Shown: positions 50,757-59,344 of the stretch, one piece after another
Numbering within the stretch: position 1 is the first letter of the stretch
Layout of the letters: every line of letters starts with the position of its first letter
From: an uncultured Alistipes sp.
GTDB taxonomy: Bacteria; Bacteroidota; Bacteroidia; Bacteroidales; Rikenellaceae
Direction of reading: 5' to 3'
Length of the DNA: 64,000 nucleotides
Assembly: GCA_938014215.1 (NCBI GenBank)
Contig: CALLRW010000041.1
Span: 372,001-436,000 of the forward strand
Translations under genes and position numbers: made by a program
The notes under the pieces: model-generated
What the model was told of the DNA's origin: nothing
Databases searched by the model: none
What the model saw: only the letters and a program-made list of their open reading frames with translations

Positions 50757-53084
50757 ATGAACAGACTGCTAACTTTCCTCGCTTCGTCTCTGCTGCTGGC
50801 CTCGTGCGCCTCGGAGACAAACTCCTACGAGTTGATCCCCTACCCCAATCAGTTGACCCCACGCTCGGGCTCGTATGCCGTGGCCGGCGTGCCGTTCGTG
50901 TGCGACGAGCGCATGGACGAGGCCTCGCGCGCCGTGGTCGAAGAGTTCGCCGCACGTCTCTCCGAAGCCACCGGAAAGGAGTCGCCGGTGACCTATGCGG
51001 CCAATCCCGCCCAGAGCGACGGACTGCTCTTCGCTCTCGACGAATCGCTCGCCGCAGAACAATATCTGCTCAATGTCGGCCGGAAGGGCGTCAGCGTCCG
51101 CGCATCGGCACTGCCCGGCTTCCTCTACGCCGTGCAGACGCTCAAGCAGCTGCTGCCGCCGGCCATCTACGGCGGTGAAGCCGCCTCGCCCGAGGCCTGG
51201 AAACTCCCCTGCGTGGAGATCGACGACCAGCCCAGATTCAGCTACCGCGGCGTGATGATCGATGTCGCCCGCCACTTCTTCCCGAAGGAGGAGATGATGA
51301 AGATCGTCGACCTGATGGCCTTCCACAAGCTCAACCGCCTCCACTGGCACCTGACCGACGACCAGGGCTGGCGCATCGAAATCAAACGCTATCCCCGTCT
51401 GACGGAGTACGGCAGCATCCGCAAGGGTACGGTCGTCAAGAAGAACTGGGATCAGTATGACGGTGTCCCCTACGGCGGATTCTACACCCAGGACGAAATC
51501 CGCGAAGTGGTCGCCTATGCCGCCTCGCGCGGAATCACGATCATCCCCGAAATCGACCTCCCGGGACACATGCTCGCCGCTCTGGCATGCTACCCCGAAC
51601 TCGGTTGCACGGGCGGCCCGTATGAGGTATGGGGCCGCTGGGGCGTGGCCGACGACGTGCTGTGCGTCGGAAAGGAGAAAACCTTCGAATTCCTTGAGAA
51701 TGTCCTCACCGAGGTCATGGAGCTCTTCCCCTCGGAGTATATCCACATCGGCGGCGACGAGTGCCCCAAGGTCCGCTGGGAAAAGTGCCCCGCCTGCCAG
51801 GCCCGCATCCGCCAGCTCGGCATCAAGGGCGATGACCGCCACTCGGCCGAGCACTATCTGCAAAGTTACGTCACGGCCCGCATCGAGAAGTTCCTCAATG
51901 ACCACGGCCGCCGTATCATCGGCTGGGACGAGATCCTCGAGGGCGAACTGGCTCCGAATGCCACCGTCATGTCGTGGAGAGGTTCGGAAGGCGGCATTGC
52001 CGCAGCCAAAATGGGGCACGACGCCATCATGACCCCCACGAGCCACTTCTACTTCGACTACTACCAGGCCCGCGACGTCGAGAACGAACCCTTCGGCATC
52101 GGCGGCTATGTGCCCGTCGAGAAGGTCTACGCCTACGAGCCGATCCCCGATTCGCTGTCGAACGACCTGAGTGCCCACATCCTCGGCGTGCAGGCCAACA
52201 TGTGGACCGAATACGTCCTCACGCCCGAGCACCTCGAATACATGCTGCTGCCCCGCATGGCGGCTCTGAGCGAGGTGCAGTGGTGCGACCGCGGACGCCG
52301 CGACTGGGACCGTTTCGCTCAGGCCCTGCCCCGCATCATGGAGGATTACGACCGCATGGGGTACAACTATGCAACCGTCGTCTTCGGCGTGAACAGCAGC
52401 CTGAAGAACAATCCCGAAAAGGGTTGTGTCGAGGTGACGCTCTCGACGCTCGCAAACGCCCCGATCCACTACACGCTCGACGGCTCGGAGCCTACGGCAC
52501 AGAGTCCCCGCTACAAGGGCCCGATCGAGATTACCAAAGGATGCACCTTGAAGGCCGTTGCCATCCACGGCGAAAAGCCCTCGCGCGTGATGACGCAGGT
52601 ATTCGCCGAAAACAAGGCCCTCGGACACGTCGTAACGCTCAACACCGAACCGCTGGAGAAGTATCGCTTCGGAGCTCCCGAATCGCTCGTCGACGGAATC
52701 CAGAGTACGCCCAGCTACGCAAACGGCGACTGGGTCGGATGGTTCGGCACGCCGATGAGCGCCACGATCGACATGGCCGGGGCCTCGTATCACGAAGTGA
52801 CGCTCTCGACGCTCGTCATCAAGGGGGAATACATCTTCCCGCCGCTGGCCCTCGCGGTCAGCACGTCGGACGACGGCAAGCAGTTCACCGAGGTCGGTCG
52901 CATCGAAATCCCGATGGAGAAGGCCGACGATCCCGACGGCACGAAACCCTACACGGTATCCTTCCCCGAAACCTCGGCCCGTTACGTGCGTGTCGAGGCC
53001 CGCACCGTTGACGTACTGCCCGAATGGCACGGCGCCCACGGCGAGAACGGATTCCTCTTCGTGGACGAAATTCTGGTCCGCTGA
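50757..53084 (+). CDS. GH20 beta-N-acetylhexosaminidase
   Basis: A 775-residue predicted lipoprotein (lipobox LLASC, Cys17). Domains in order: the GH20 N-terminal beta-hexosaminidase domain (about 25-150), the (beta/alpha)8 catalytic barrel (about 155-530) with FSYRGVMIDVARHFFPKEEM, LHWHLTDDQGWRIEIK, the catalytic pair Asp334-Glu335 in HIGGDECPK and WDEILEGEL. A chitobiase-like C-terminal domain follows (HYTLDGSEPTAQSPRYKGPIEI) and then a discoidin/F5-8-like domain (about 640-775). It would remove terminal GlcNAc/GalNAc from host mucin or N-glycans or from peptidoglycan fragments outside the cell. Monocistronic, followed by a terminator. Confidence 0.93.
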   Translation: MNRLLTFLASSLLLASCASETNSYELIPYPNQLTPRSGSYAVAGVPFVCDERMDEASRAVVEEFAARLSEATGKESPVTYAANPAQSDGLLFALDESLAAEQYLLNVGRKGVSVRASALPGFLYAVQTLKQLLPPAIYGGEAASPEAWKLPCVEIDDQPRFSYRGVMIDVARHFFPKEEMMKIVDLMAFHKLNRLHWHLTDDQGWRIEIKRYPRLTEYGSIRKGTVVKKNWDQYDGVPYGGFYTQDEIREVVAYAASRGITIIPEIDLPGHMLAALACYPELGCTGGPYEVWGRWGVADDVLCVGKEKTFEFLENVLTEVMELFPSEYIHIGGDECPKVRWEKCPACQARIRQLGIKGDDRHSAEHYLQSYVTARIEKFLNDHGRRIIGWDEILEGELAPNATVMSWRGSEGGIAAAKMGHDAIMTPTSHFYFDYYQARDVENEPFGIGGYVPVEKVYAYEPIPDSLSNDLSAHILGVQANMWTEYVLTPEHLEYMLLPRMAALSEVQWCDRGRRDWDRFAQALPRIMEDYDRMGYNYATVVFGVNSSLKNNPEKGCVEVTLSTLANAPIHYTLDGSEPTAQSPRYKGPIEITKGCTLKAVAIHGEKPSRVMTQVFAENKALGHVVTLNTEPLEKYRFGAPESLVDGIQSTPSYANGDWVGWFGTPMSATIDMAGASYHEVTLSTLVIKGEYIFPPLALAVSTSDDGKQFTEVGRIEIPMEKADDPDGTKPYTVSFPETSARYVRVEARTVDVLPEWHGAHGENGFLFVDEILVR

Positions 53085-53198
53085 TCCGGTCCGAAACGCG
53101 GACCGGCCGGTGAGGCGGGTCCGCGCAAGGCTCCCCGGAAGATCTGAAGCACGGCGGCCACCCTACGGCTGAAAAACCCGGGCTTCGAGCGGAGCCAG
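53085..53198. other. short intergenic tail before the repeat
   Basis: The 114 bp between the GH20 stop and the repeat array are GC-rich and hold no recognisable gene. With the repeat and terminator they make up the 304-bp convergent region. Confidence 0.5.
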
Positions 53199-53289
53199 CC
53201 GGGACGAACAAAAGCCGGGACGAACAAAAGGCAACCGGAACGAATAAAAGGCGCCGGGACGGACAAAAGGCTGCCGGGGCAAACAAAAG
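53199..53289 (+). repeat. five-copy imperfect 16-bp tandem repeat
   Basis: Copies at 53199-53214, 53215-53230, 53235-53250, 53254-53269 and 53274-53289 follow the pattern CCGGGACGAACAAAAG with 0 to 3 changes each. The first two abut; the rest are separated by 3-4 bases. The array lies between the stop of the GH20 gene and the shared terminator, so it would be in the 3' untranslated region of that transcript. Confidence 0.85.
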
Positions 53290-53292
53290 CAG

Positions 53293-53330
53293 AAAAGCCA
53301 TCCTCCTTTTGCGGAGGATGGCTTTCTGTT
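53293..53330. terminator. bidirectional terminator between convergent genes
   Basis: AAGCCATCCTCC (53295-53306) pairs perfectly with GGAGGATGGCTT (53313-53324) around a six-base loop. TTTCTGTTTG follows on the plus strand. AAAAG precedes it, giving a T-rich tail on the minus strand. It can end both the GH20 and the S46 peptidase transcripts. Confidence 0.88.
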
Positions 53331-53388
53331 TGTCGGCCCGAAGCGACGAATCGCCGTACCGGGCCCGACTCCCGGCGGAAGTCTCGGG

Positions 53389-55638
53389 CTACTTCTCGAA
53401 CTTCAACTCGTCGAGGAGCCACGTGGCCCCGGCATACTTCTCGATGACCCACATCACGTAGCGGATGTCGACACAGACGGTCTTCGCCAGTTCGGGATGG
53501 AACCACACGTCACCAGCCATCGATTCGCGGTTGCCGTCGAAGGCCAGACCCACCAGCCGTCCCCGGGCATCGAGGACCGGACTGCCCGAATTGCCGCCCG
53601 TGATATCGTGATTGGTCAGGTAGTCGACGTAGAGGATCCCCTTCTCGCCCCAGCGTCCCCAGTCCCGGGCCGCCAGCAACTGCCGCAGACGGTCGTCAAC
53701 GCGGTATTCGTACTGGCCGGGGTTATACTTCTCCAGGTAACCCGCCGTGGTCGAACGCGAGTCGTAGTGGATGCCGTCCGCGGGCGAAACCGGACCCACC
53801 GTTCCGTACGTCAGCCGCATCGTCGAGTTGGCATTCGGATACTGAAGCTCCCCTTCAGAGGCGCGGAAATCGTAAAGCACGGAGGCATAGGCCGATTCGA
53901 GACGCGCCAGGTAGTTGCCGCCCATCTTGTTGCGACCCTTGCCCTGACCGGCTCCGTGGCCCTTGCCGCGGCCCTCGCCCCAGCCGCAGCAGCTCTTGGC
54001 CTCGGCACGGTCGACACACCGCGTGAAGGTCTGCACGGGGACCGATTCGGTCAGCGCCACCAGCGGGTCGCGGAGAATCTCCTCCACCGACCGGTTCCGG
54101 GAGAAATAGGCGTCGAACCGCTCGGCCGTCGAGCAGAACGATGCGTCGAACGCCTCGCGCGCCATCCGGTCGGCATCGCAGCCGGCCGCCTCGTACATCC
54201 GCACGAGCGCCTCGCCCCACATCTCATGCGGTACGTTCGCCGTGAAGTTCACCGCCATGCGGGCAAACAGATCGCGGTCCGTCGCCGGATCGTAATCCTT
54301 GCGCAGGCGGAAGGCCGCATTTCGCACCCCGGCAGCATCCTTCTCCCCCAGGCGCAGCGAATCGCGGTGCGTGCGAATCAGTTTGCCCAGGTAGGACGAC
54401 ACGCGATTCGCCGTCAGCAGCGCCTCGCTCGGACCCAGCCACGCCTCGCGGTAGTAGTTCAGCGCCCGCTCGGCATCGCGCCGTCCGGCATAGCCACGCG
54501 CCAGGTAGTCCAGCAGATCGCCGTACTGCGCCCGCCGCGCCGAATCGGCGTCGATCCACGCCTGCAGGCGCGTCTCCTCGGCCCGACGGATCGACGAAAC
54601 GTCGAACCGCTGCAGGCAGCGCGTCTCCCACCTGGCGTAGTCGGCGTAGTTACTCAGCGAAAAGAAGGCGTCCGAATAGGCCATCCGCACGCGCGGGTCC
54701 TGCTCCATGTGGCGACGGATGATATCCATCCGCTCCTGGCGGTTCTCGACGACGATCGGATTCTTGACGTGCTGTTTCTCGTCGATGGCAAACGACGAAG
54801 CGTAACGGTTCGTACGGCCCGGAAAGCCCAGGATCATCTGAAAGTCACCGTCGTGGACGCCGCCCGTGGCGATCGACAGCACGCGGCGCGGGTGGAGCGG
54901 AACGTTCTCGGTCGAATAGTCGGCCGGGTGTCCGTCGCGGTCGGCATAGACCCGGTAGAGGGCAAAATCCCCCTTGTGCTGCGGCCAGCCCCAGTTGTCG
55001 TAGTCGCCGCCGAAGGCCCCGATCGACACGGGAGGTGCCCCCACCAGCCGAACGTCGCGGTAGACGTCGTAGTAGAACATCTGGTAGCTCTTGCCGCCCC
55101 ACATCGCCATGCACGAAACCTCGCAGTCGGTCGTGGCGGCGTAGCGCTTCTCGATCTCCGAGTAGACCCGACGCATCGACATCGGTCCCCATTTCCCTTC
55201 GCTCTTCAACCGCTCCTTGATCGCCTCGACCTCGGCCGTCACATCCTCGATCCGCCGCAGAAACGAAACCGTCTTGCCCGGAACCGGAATCTCCTCCGAA
55301 CGGGTGCGGGCCCAAAAGCCCGTCTCCAGGTAGTTGTGCTCCTCGGTCGAAAGGGCGCAGATGTCGCTGTAGGCCACGTGGTGGTTCGTGATCATCAGCC
55401 CCTCGTCCGAAATCATGCTCCCGGTGCCCATGCCCCCGTCGACCGCCACCACGGCATCGGCCAGGGCCGGCAACGTCTCGTTGTAGATCGCCGCGGGCTT
55501 CAGCTTCAGCCCCTCGGCCCGCATCCGGGGGTAGATCTTCCCCAGATCGGTCATCAGCCACATCCCCTCGTCGGCAAAGAGCTGCGGCACCGCCAGCAAC
55601 AGCGCCAGCGCACTTGCAATCCATCGCTTCATTCTCAT
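53389..55638 (-). CDS. S46 dipeptidyl-peptidase (DPP7-like)
   Basis: A 749-residue periplasmic serine peptidase with signal peptide (about residues 1-22, ALALLLAVPQLFA). Catalytic His is in MITNHHVAYSDI, Asp in GGDYDNWGWPQHKGDF and Ser in ITGGNSGSPVLDARG. The specificity position after GLAFD is Gly (AFDGNRESMAGD), as in DPP7, not the Arg of acidic-specific DPP11. Hydrophobic P1 residues are therefore expected. A Gly/Lys-rich insert (GWGEGRGKGHGAGQGKGRNK, about 569-588) is unusual. Start chosen at 55638; 55632 is equally possible. Such enzymes release dipeptides for amino-acid nutrition. Confidence 0.92.
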   Translation of the reverse strand: MRMKRWIASALALLLAVPQLFADEGMWLMTDLGKIYPRMRAEGLKLKPAAIYNETLPALADAVVAVDGGMGTGSMISDEGLMITNHHVAYSDICALSTEEHNYLETGFWARTRSEEIPVPGKTVSFLRRIEDVTAEVEAIKERLKSEGKWGPMSMRRVYSEIEKRYAATTDCEVSCMAMWGGKSYQMFYYDVYRDVRLVGAPPVSIGAFGGDYDNWGWPQHKGDFALYRVYADRDGHPADYSTENVPLHPRRVLSIATGGVHDGDFQMILGFPGRTNRYASSFAIDEKQHVKNPIVVENRQERMDIIRRHMEQDPRVRMAYSDAFFSLSNYADYARWETRCLQRFDVSSIRRAEETRLQAWIDADSARRAQYGDLLDYLARGYAGRRDAERALNYYREAWLGPSEALLTANRVSSYLGKLIRTHRDSLRLGEKDAAGVRNAAFRLRKDYDPATDRDLFARMAVNFTANVPHEMWGEALVRMYEAAGCDADRMAREAFDASFCSTAERFDAYFSRNRSVEEILRDPLVALTESVPVQTFTRCVDRAEAKSCCGWGEGRGKGHGAGQGKGRNKMGGNYLARLESAYASVLYDFRASEGELQYPNANSTMRLTYGTVGPVSPADGIHYDSRSTTAGYLEKYNPGQYEYRVDDRLRQLLAARDWGRWGEKGILYVDYLTNHDITGGNSGSPVLDARGRLVGLAFDGNRESMAGDVWFHPELAKTVCVDIRYVMWVIEKYAGATWLLDELKFEK

Positions 55639-55776
55639 CGTATTCTGTTTTGCTTTTTTGGTTCTCTTGTCACGGAAGCGGCACACCGCCGCGGTCCTGC
55701 AGGCCCCCCGATACGGGAACCACATCTCCGGACCCCGGGCAATGTGCCGCCTTCGAATTCATGTCGGAGCGCTCCG

Positions 55777-57735
55777 CTACTGCGCCTCCTCCACCGTGTG
55801 GCCCTCGTCCGTGAACTTCAGACGCGGAGCCGACTCCTGGAACGTGCCGTCGGCCATGCGCAGCGTCCACTTCTCGGCCTGGAAGATCTCCTTCCAGATC
55901 CGCTCGTCGGTCCACATCGACTTCACGTAGTGAAGGCGCATCACCGGCGTCGTGTCACGCAGCACGAAGTCCAGCGAGACGATGCCATCCTGGCACGAAA
56001 GGAAGCTCTTGAAATAGGGGAACGTACGGCGGATGAGCGGCTTCTCGATGGCCGGATAGGCCACCTCGTAGACCGCCTTCGGGAACTGCGCGTCGTCGCC
56101 CCACTTCTCCTGGTTGGCCACGAACCGTCCGTTCATCGCCGTAACCTCGCGGAACATCACCTGCGCAAACTCCTCGCGCGAAACCTCCCCGGCCCACGCA
56201 AAGCTCTTGAGCACCGTGTGCATCGGGATCACCTTCTCGCCATCCTTCACCGGAATCACCAGCTCGCGGGCATCGATCGCCTCGGCCAGTTGCTCCTCCG
56301 TGATCTCCACCGACGGATCCGTGTAGACCGTCACGGCTACCGGGCAGGCAAACTCCGACGTGAAGCCGTAGATGCCCTCGATCTTCTGCAGCACCATGCC
56401 GAAGTAGACCATGTCCATCCGGTCGTGGAGCCCCTCGACGCCCAGCTGAAGCACCCGCAGCGTCGGCACGTCGGCCGAAGGCGTGGCGTACTTGCGCAGC
56501 GTCGGCGTGAAGATCGCAGCCTGGATCTTCACCGTATCCGTGCGCGTCGGGTCAAAGAAGACCTCGACTCCGTGGCGACGCACGAAGGTCTTCACCCCGT
56601 AGACACCCGGCACCGTCTGCATCTTGGCCGAGAAGGCCTTCGACGAGCCGTAGCACTTCACGGTCTGGAGTCCGTCGAGCTTGTAGGTCTCGAGGTGCTC
56701 GACCTGCTCGTAGTCACCCCACTTCTCGTCGATGGTCGGCAGCTCGAGCGTATTGCCCAGCCACAGCGCGATGGCAAAGAGCACGACGGTCAGCACACCC
56801 GGCACCCAGCGCAGCGACCGGCGGCCGTTGAACTGCAGCGCATCCTGTGCGCACGACGAGATGCACTGTCCGCACATCGTACAGTCGACGTGTTTCACCT
56901 TGCCCAGATCCTGCACGCGGATGCCGTAGGGGCACTTCTTCGTGCAGAGCCCGCAGCCGTTGCACGCCTCCGTGTCACGAACGACGTACATCAGCGGGAA
57001 GGTGCAGCTGCGCAGCTTGATCATCTCGATCAGGTAGGCAGCCACGCACGTCGCTCCCAGGATCCACGGCCAGCTCCCCTCGACGCCGAGCAGTCCCAGC
57101 ACCCAGGCCACAACCGCCGCGGCAAGCAGCAGCCACGTGAACTTGAAGATGTTGCTGGCGGCGCCCAGCGGGCAGATGTACTTGCACCAGAACATCTTGA
57201 CCACGATGCCGCCCAGCAGGAGCAGCACCAGGCTCACGATCGACATCCAGAGGACAATCTCCCCCTTGAAGCCCGTCGCTACGGCGTAGTAGGGATCCAA
57301 CTGCTTGCAGAACAGCTCGCTCGACGAGAGCGTATTATAGAGAATCGTGAAGAGCAGCACGTACTTCACCACGCGCAGCAGCCGGTCGGCAACACTGCCC
57401 GAACGGATCTCCACCTGCACGTGCAGCCGCTTGCCGAGTCGTCCCATCGCCTCGCCTACGGTCCCCACCGGGCAGAGATAGCCGCAGAAGAGTTTCGAAA
57501 AGAGGATCACCCCCACGGCCAGCACCAGGCCCATCATGATCTGCAGCATCGACATCGAGCAGGCCAGCGAATGGTTGACCAGATAGGTGCCGAAGGCCTG
57601 CAGCCCGCCGAACGGACAGTACTTCTCGACATCCACGGCCTTGTCTCCCAGTGCGGAGATGACGACCGTGACCACAATGGCGGCCAGGACGCCCCACTGC
57701 AGCACATGTTTCACATAATTGGGTTTTCGTTTCAT
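55777..57735 (-). CDS. polytopic 4Fe-4S membrane protein with HMA-like C-terminal domain
   Basis: A 652-residue protein. The N-terminal half has about six membrane spans with the NapH/NosR-like cysteine pairs CGYLCPVGTVGE (Cys84, Cys88) and CKYICPLGA (Cys184, Cys188). Two 4Fe-4S motifs follow: CNGCGLCTKKCPYG (258-268) and CTMCGQCISSCAQD (285-295). After one more span a segment (about 355-410, VKCYGSSKAFSAKMQTVPGVYGVKTFVRRHGVEVFFDPTRT) has the heavy-metal-associated fold pattern, with one Cys in place of CxxC. The rest is soluble. It probably passes electrons across the inner membrane. It is downstream of the FISUMP, DUF6850, DUF4876 and TonB genes with gaps of 37 bp or less. Confidence 0.85.
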   Translation of the reverse strand: MKRKPNYVKHVLQWGVLAAIVVTVVISALGDKAVDVEKYCPFGGLQAFGTYLVNHSLACSMSMLQIMMGLVLAVGVILFSKLFCGYLCPVGTVGEAMGRLGKRLHVQVEIRSGSVADRLLRVVKYVLLFTILYNTLSSSELFCKQLDPYYAVATGFKGEIVLWMSIVSLVLLLLGGIVVKMFWCKYICPLGAASNIFKFTWLLLAAAVVAWVLGLLGVEGSWPWILGATCVAAYLIEMIKLRSCTFPLMYVVRDTEACNGCGLCTKKCPYGIRVQDLGKVKHVDCTMCGQCISSCAQDALQFNGRRSLRWVPGVLTVVLFAIALWLGNTLELPTIDEKWGDYEQVEHLETYKLDGLQTVKCYGSSKAFSAKMQTVPGVYGVKTFVRRHGVEVFFDPTRTDTVKIQAAIFTPTLRKYATPSADVPTLRVLQLGVEGLHDRMDMVYFGMVLQKIEGIYGFTSEFACPVAVTVYTDPSVEITEEQLAEAIDARELVIPVKDGEKVIPMHTVLKSFAWAGEVSREEFAQVMFREVTAMNGRFVANQEKWGDDAQFPKAVYEVAYPAIEKPLIRRTFPYFKSFLSCQDGIVSLDFVLRDTTPVMRLHYVKSMWTDERIWKEIFQAEKWTLRMADGTFQESAPRLKFTDEGHTVEEAQ

Positions 57736-57772
57736 GAAATGGTAAAAATTTGTGTGTGTCTTTCGTCTCGGT

Positions 57773-59323
57773 TTACTCGGCATCCTTGATGCAGCGAACC
57801 GGAACCCCGCAGAAGCCGCTGTTGTAGGCCACCGTCACGCGGTTGTAGCTCGCATTGTAGGTGAGCAGGGCCGCATAGTACTGGATGTTCTTCACGCCGC
57901 TCGCGGCATCGCCCGCCGTGTTGTAGGTGATCTGGTAGGCCGTCGAACCGGCGTAGTAGCCCATTCCGAAGGCCGAAGCATCGGCCGCCGACTTGGTAGC
58001 CAGATAAGTAGGCGTCGCCGTCGCGTTGCTGGCGTTCACGTAGCCGCAGCCCGAGAAGTTGAAACCGTCCTCGTTGAGCCGGACGATCGAGCCGCCGCTC
58101 TGCGCCGAATCAAAATAGGGCGACGTCGGATCGCTCAGTCCGCCCGAACCCGAACCGGCCAGCTTCAGCCATTCGTCACAGGTCGGGATGTGCCAGCCGT
58201 CGGGGCAGATGCCCTGCGCAGCCTCCGCCGTATTGTAGTTGTCGGCCGTCAGTCCGCCTTCGAGTCCCAGCAGCACCGAATAGCTGTAGAGCAGTCCGTT
58301 CGTCTCGACCAGCGAAGGATCGGCCGCCTTGTCCAGGTTGCACGGATACCAGACGCCGCTGCCGTCTGTCGGATCGCTCGACGGAGTCTTCCCCTCCGGC
58401 ACGTAGCGCAGATTCTCGGCCATCCACGTGCGGCCGTCCTTCAGCGTCACGATCTTGTACTTCACGCCGCCCCACTCGACCGTGGCGGCCTCGCTCGTCC
58501 CGGCCCCTTCGGTCGGAATCTCATCGGCATCCTCCCAGCCCTCGATCGGACCGTCGATCACGACCTCCATCTGAGCCGGCTTGACGCGGACGGTCACCGG
58601 ATAGCTCTTGCCGCCGACCAGCTCCGTCTCGCTGTAGCTCTGCGAGCGGGTCCCCTCGGCCGTGGTCACCGTCACACTGAACTTCACCGACTGCGGGACT
58701 ACCAGCGCGTAGTACTTCACCCCGGCGGTCACCTCGCGGGCCACGATCTCCTGCGCCGTGGCATCACTCTTGACCGTCACCTCGTTGGCCGAAGCATCGA
58801 CAACGGCTGTCGGGATCGTGCCGTTCACCGAAAGCCGCGTCACCGGGAACTCCGTCTCGTTGTCCACCGTGAAGACCAGTCGCGCCATCTTGTGGCGGAA
58901 GGTCATGTCGACGGCATTCTTCGTCGGGTAGACCCCCGTCTTGAAGGCCGTCATCAGGTCCGATGACGTATATCCCGTCCCGTTCTGATCGGCTGCCACG
59001 GTGAACTCCGCAGGCGCCGGATCGGCATAGGGATAGTAGGCAAAGAGCGTCGCCGGTGCGTTGATATCCTCGTACCAGAGCAGATCCTCGGCCGCAGCAA
59101 ACCGGCCGTCGCTGCCAAAGAGGAACTGACGGTTGGTGACGTAGCTCTCCTGAGCCGTCGAGATGTTCACGCCGATGGCGTCACCCGTTTCGAAATCCAC
59201 CTCCGTGGCACGTGTGATCGTCGGGTCGATCGTCACACGCATCGGGCCCGCGGCCCCTCCGTCCTCCTTCGAGCAGGCTGCCAGCATCGCGACAGCCACT
59301 AGACTCGTCAAAATTCGTTTCAT
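57773..59323 (-). CDS. fimbrillin-like lipoprotein with FISUMP domain
   Basis: A 516-residue lipoprotein (lipobox LAACSKE, Cys17). Residues about 28-265 form a fimbrillin/Mfa-like double beta-sandwich (ITRATEVDFETGDAIGV). Residues about 285-516 are the FISUMP domain with VKYKIVTLKDGRTWMAENLRYVPEG, ICPDGWHIPTCDEWLKL and the final GVPVRCIKD. Such proteins are surface-exposed in Bacteroidota. It lies inside the TonB/DUF operon and is probably its accessory surface protein. The two-domain combination is common in this phylum but the ligand is unknown. Confidence 0.88.
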   Translation of the reverse strand: MKRILTSLVAVAMLAACSKEDGGAAGPMRVTIDPTITRATEVDFETGDAIGVNISTAQESYVTNRQFLFGSDGRFAAAEDLLWYEDINAPATLFAYYPYADPAPAEFTVAADQNGTGYTSSDLMTAFKTGVYPTKNAVDMTFRHKMARLVFTVDNETEFPVTRLSVNGTIPTAVVDASANEVTVKSDATAQEIVAREVTAGVKYYALVVPQSVKFSVTVTTAEGTRSQSYSETELVGGKSYPVTVRVKPAQMEVVIDGPIEGWEDADEIPTEGAGTSEAATVEWGGVKYKIVTLKDGRTWMAENLRYVPEGKTPSSDPTDGSGVWYPCNLDKAADPSLVETNGLLYSYSVLLGLEGGLTADNYNTAEAAQGICPDGWHIPTCDEWLKLAGSGSGGLSDPTSPYFDSAQSGGSIVRLNEDGFNFSGCGYVNASNATATPTYLATKSAADASAFGMGYYAGSTAYQITYNTAGDAASGVKNIQYYAALLTYNASYNRVTVAYNSGFCGVPVRCIKDAE

Positions 59324-59344
59324 AAGCGTATCGTTTTACAACGG

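Noticed and set aside
53497..57789. A very long plus-strand open frame (over 1400 codons) opposite the S46 peptidase and Fe-S protein genes
   Set aside because: Its product is His/Arg-rich with no fold or motif, and both minus-strand genes underneath are clear family members. In GC-rich DNA a long antisense frame is expected.
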